The position numbers and the translations under genes were made by a program. Source: Pyrinomonadaceae bacterium (GTDB lineage: Bacteria; Acidobacteriota; Blastocatellia; Pyrinomonadales; Pyrinomonadaceae). From it: 64,000 nucleotides of DNA. Under the pieces are notes generated by a model. It searched no databases and was not told the DNA's origin. It was given only the letters and a program-made list of their open reading frames with translations. Positions within the stretch are counted from its first letter, which is position 1, and the number at the start of each line of letters is the position of its first letter. The stretch is from assembly GCA_017983495.1 (NCBI GenBank), contig JAGOBH010000005.1, positions 62,001 to 126,000 on the forward strand, given 5' to 3'. This document shows positions 62,081 through 64,000 of this stretch, one piece after another.

Positions 62081-64000
62081 TTATTTACATTTCGAATAGC
62101 CGCAATCGCGACACGAATCGCAACCGGACGCGTGCTCGAGTTGTCCCTGGCATTCAGGGCATTCGCCGATCATAGACGACATTATAGTTTCGGATGCGTT
62201 CACTTTGCCGATCGCCCGCTCGGATTCCGGAAGATCGTTTAGCCGGCGATCGATAAGCAGTAGACACTCGGCAACCGCCTGTTCGGGCGACGTGAGTAGT
62301 CTTTCGTTGAACCAAACGGCATGAGTGGCCGTGACCTTATTTAGACTCCGAGCGACGTCTTTCGCGTCAAAACCGCCTCGGAGCATCTTGGAGGCAAGCA
62401 ATCCGACACCTGCACTTATAGGGCCGGCGACGAATACCTCTAATATCCGTTCTCCATCGTGATTTACGGTTACGTAAAGGTTCTGACCTTCGAACGGTAT
62501 TCGCCATGTTGATCCCTGCAGTTCGCGAGGCCGTTCGACCCTTAAAATCTCGGTATTGACCGAACGTTCTGTGAAATCGTCGGCATTATCCGCGGCGATC
62601 TCAGCATCAGCCACGGCTTGCTTTTCGGCCTGCGACTTCTTGGTAGACATTGCGTTAAGCACCTGGCCCTCGCGACTGCCGTCTCGGTAATAGCTGACTG
62701 CCTTGCAGCCGAGTTTGCGGGCAAGGTGATATAGCTCGTCGACCGATTCAACGGTGTCGTCCTTAGCCCCATTGCACGTTTTCGAGATAGCATTATCGAC
62801 GTGTTTCTGGGCCGCGGCAAGAACTTTTACGTGCTCGAGCGACTTGATCGACATTGCCGATATGAAATGTTCAGGTAATTCTGACTCATGTTCGACCACG
62901 TATTCCGCCGCGTATTTGATCGACTCCTCGTTCGTCTGGTCGACCGATATGCCGAGAGCTTCGGCAGCTGGAGTATGAACGTAGGTTCGAGTCCCGAGCG
63001 TATCCTGGCGTACGTACGCCCAGGAGAAATTGGGCTCAATACCGGAAGAGGTTTCAGCAACGAGGGAGATCGTGCCCGTTGGGGCGATCGTCGTTACTTC
63101 ATAATTACGAGGCGTGAGCGGAATGTCACGAGAAATTCCTAGATCCTCGTAAATGAATTTCGCGTATGCAGGGCGGTTCGCCTCGAGTTCCGGGAATACA
63201 CCCTTTTCGCTGCCGAGACGGAGTGATGCCATCCACGCTTCGCGTCGGATGAAGCCCATAACGCGTTCCATCAACAAGATCGACTCGTCGCTGCCATATG
63301 TGACACCGAGTTTCAGGCAAAGATCGGCAAATCCCATAATGCCGAGCCCAACCGGACGAGTGCGCTTGACGACATCGTCGATCTCTGGCAATGGGAAGTA
63401 ACCCGCGTCGACGACATTGTCGAGGAACTGGGTACAAAGATGTGTTGCATGCGACAAGCGTTCCCAGTCGATCGAGCCGCGACCTTCGTCTTTGACGTGA
63501 AACTTTGCAACGTCGATCGAGCCAAGATTGCAGGAATTATTAAAATGAAGCTGTTGCTCGCCGCAAGGATTGCATGCGTAGATCGGCCCCATAGAAGCCA
63601 TCATGTGATTATGACGGTTTACCTCATCGATAAAGATTATGCCCGGTTCGGCATACTTGTGTGCCGAAGCAATGATGCGGTTCCAGATGTCCGGGGCAAA
63701 GACCATGCCGGGGATCGGCGGTTCTTCAATAATGCAATCCGAGAGGTCGGCGGTTTCAAAAGCCAGTTTGTCAGCGAACGTTACGGACGAACCGTCCGGT
63801 CGTCGATAGACTGCATAATCACGACCGGTCACGGCGTCATAAACAGCGTGAGTCCAGGGGTCGCCCTTAAACTCGGTCTGAAACCAAACTCCGCTGTCGA
63901 CCGCGTCCATGAAAAGGTCTGTTACAGTGACCGAAATATTGAAATTTGTCAGGCTCGACTGGTCATTTTTGGCGTGAATGAACCTAAGTATGTCCGGATG
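62081..64000 (-). CDS. nrdJ: Adenosylcobalamin-dependent (class II) ribonucleotide reductase, 5' truncated
   Basis: 639 residues of the C-terminal part are visible, and the frame stays open to base 64000 ([14 protein letters not shown] ...), so the gene starts beyond the window. [20 protein letters not shown] is the barrel active-site segment with the radical-bearing cysteine. The C-terminal CPECQGQL ... CDSC ... CGYSKC is a zinc-ribbon found in vitamin B12-dependent NrdJ. The enzyme makes deoxynucleotides with cobalamin as radical source, independent of oxygen. Confidence 0.93.
   Translation of the reverse strand, partial: HPDILRFIHAKNDQSSLTNFNISVTVTDLFMDAVDSGVWFQTEFKGDPWTHAVYDAVTGRDYAVYRRPDGSSVTFADKLAFETADLSDCIIEEPPIPGMVFAPDIWNRIIASAHKYAEPGIIFIDEVNRHNHMMASMGPIYACNPCGEQQLHFNNSCNLGSIDVAKFHVKDEGRGSIDWERLSHATHLCTQFLDNVVDAGYFPLPEIDDVVKRTRPVGLGIMGFADLCLKLGVTYGSDESILLMERVMGFIRREAWMASLRLGSEKGVFPELEANRPAYAKFIYEDLGISRDIPLTPRNYEVTTIAPTGTISLVAETSSGIEPNFSWAYVRQDTLGTRTYVHTPAAEALGISVDQTNEESIKYAAEYVVEHESELPEHFISAMSIKSLEHVKVLAAAQKHVDNAISKTCNGAKDDTVESVDELYHLARKLGCKAVSYYRDGSREGQVLNAMSTKKSQAEKQAVADAEIAADNADDFTERSVNTEILRVERPRELQGSTWRIPFEGQNLYVTVNHDGERILEVFVAGPISAGVGLLASKMLRGGFDAKDVARSLNKVTATHAVWFNERLLTSPEQAVAECLLLIDRRLNDLPESERAIGKVNASETIMSSMIGECPECQGQLEHASGCDSCRDCGYSKCK

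Overview
The window reads as an ordinary chromosomal segment (roughly 55 % GC by eye) of a Gram-negative, aerobic bacterium, most likely Acidobacteriota, class Blastocatellia or Pyrinomonadales. This placement is an inference. It rests on many large secreted proteins ending in the same FG-GAP/VCBS-like repeat domain, CSLREA and choice-of-anchor domains, tandem M36 metallopeptidases, a TonB receptor with a carboxypeptidase-regulatory-like domain, a class II ribonucleotide reductase and a radical SAM protein resembling tetraether or membrane-spanning lipid synthases. No prophage, CRISPR array or rRNA operon is visible. One tRNA (Pro, CGG) is present.

Layout. 1-0.7 kb: 3' end of a PreA-type dihydropyrimidine dehydrogenase. 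0.8-5.1 kb: leftward operon of a secreted GH9-polysaccharide deacetylase fusion and a TPR protein. 5.1-7.9 kb: APH-like kinase divergent from an acyl-CoA dehydrogenase plus a GNAT acetyltransferase. 8-13.4 kb: type IV pilus operon pilMNOPQ behind a good promoter and ended by a strong terminator. 13.5-24.2 kb: three large leftward secreted proteins (single CxxCH protein, two M36 fungalysin-like proteases), all with the FG-GAP repeat domain. 24.3-32.1 kb: DinG-family helicase, MscS channel, QueD, TonB receptor. 32.1-39.2 kb: leftward housekeeping block (GNAT, tRNA-Pro, DedA, Pcm, SurE, ribosomal protein S21, a large HEAT-like protein). 39.3-44.8 kb: threonine dehydratase, a small membrane protein, then two toxin-antitoxin modules (Phd/VapC and AbrB/Doc) flanking a secreted class C serine hydrolase, then CsbD and a proline-rich peptide.

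44.8-49.3 kb: Tes-like radical SAM gene, a 668-bp regulatory spacer with a consensus promoter and palindromes, phosphohexomutase and an FtsB/DivIC-like protein. 49.9-52.1 kb: CSLREA beta-helix protein with FG-GAP tail. 52.3-52.9 kb: a compact IS200-like RAYT transposase gene enclosed by two homologous inverted arms of about 100 bp, each carrying nested palindromes. 53-64 kb: Tat-exported Gfo/Idh/MocA oxidoreductase, an intergenic stretch full of short repeats, Mpl ligase, an RRM protein, DacB, a di-heme peroxidase/FG-GAP fusion, and the class II ribonucleotide reductase NrdJ, cut by the window end.

The most rewarding items are the RAYT element with symmetric arms, the Tes-like radical SAM enzyme with its divergent regulatory spacer, the AbrB/Doc module with a 22-bp operator lying on a promoter that predicts a leaderless mRNA, and the shared C-terminal repeat domain of five otherwise unrelated secreted proteins. 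All functional calls come from reading motifs by eye; no database search was run.
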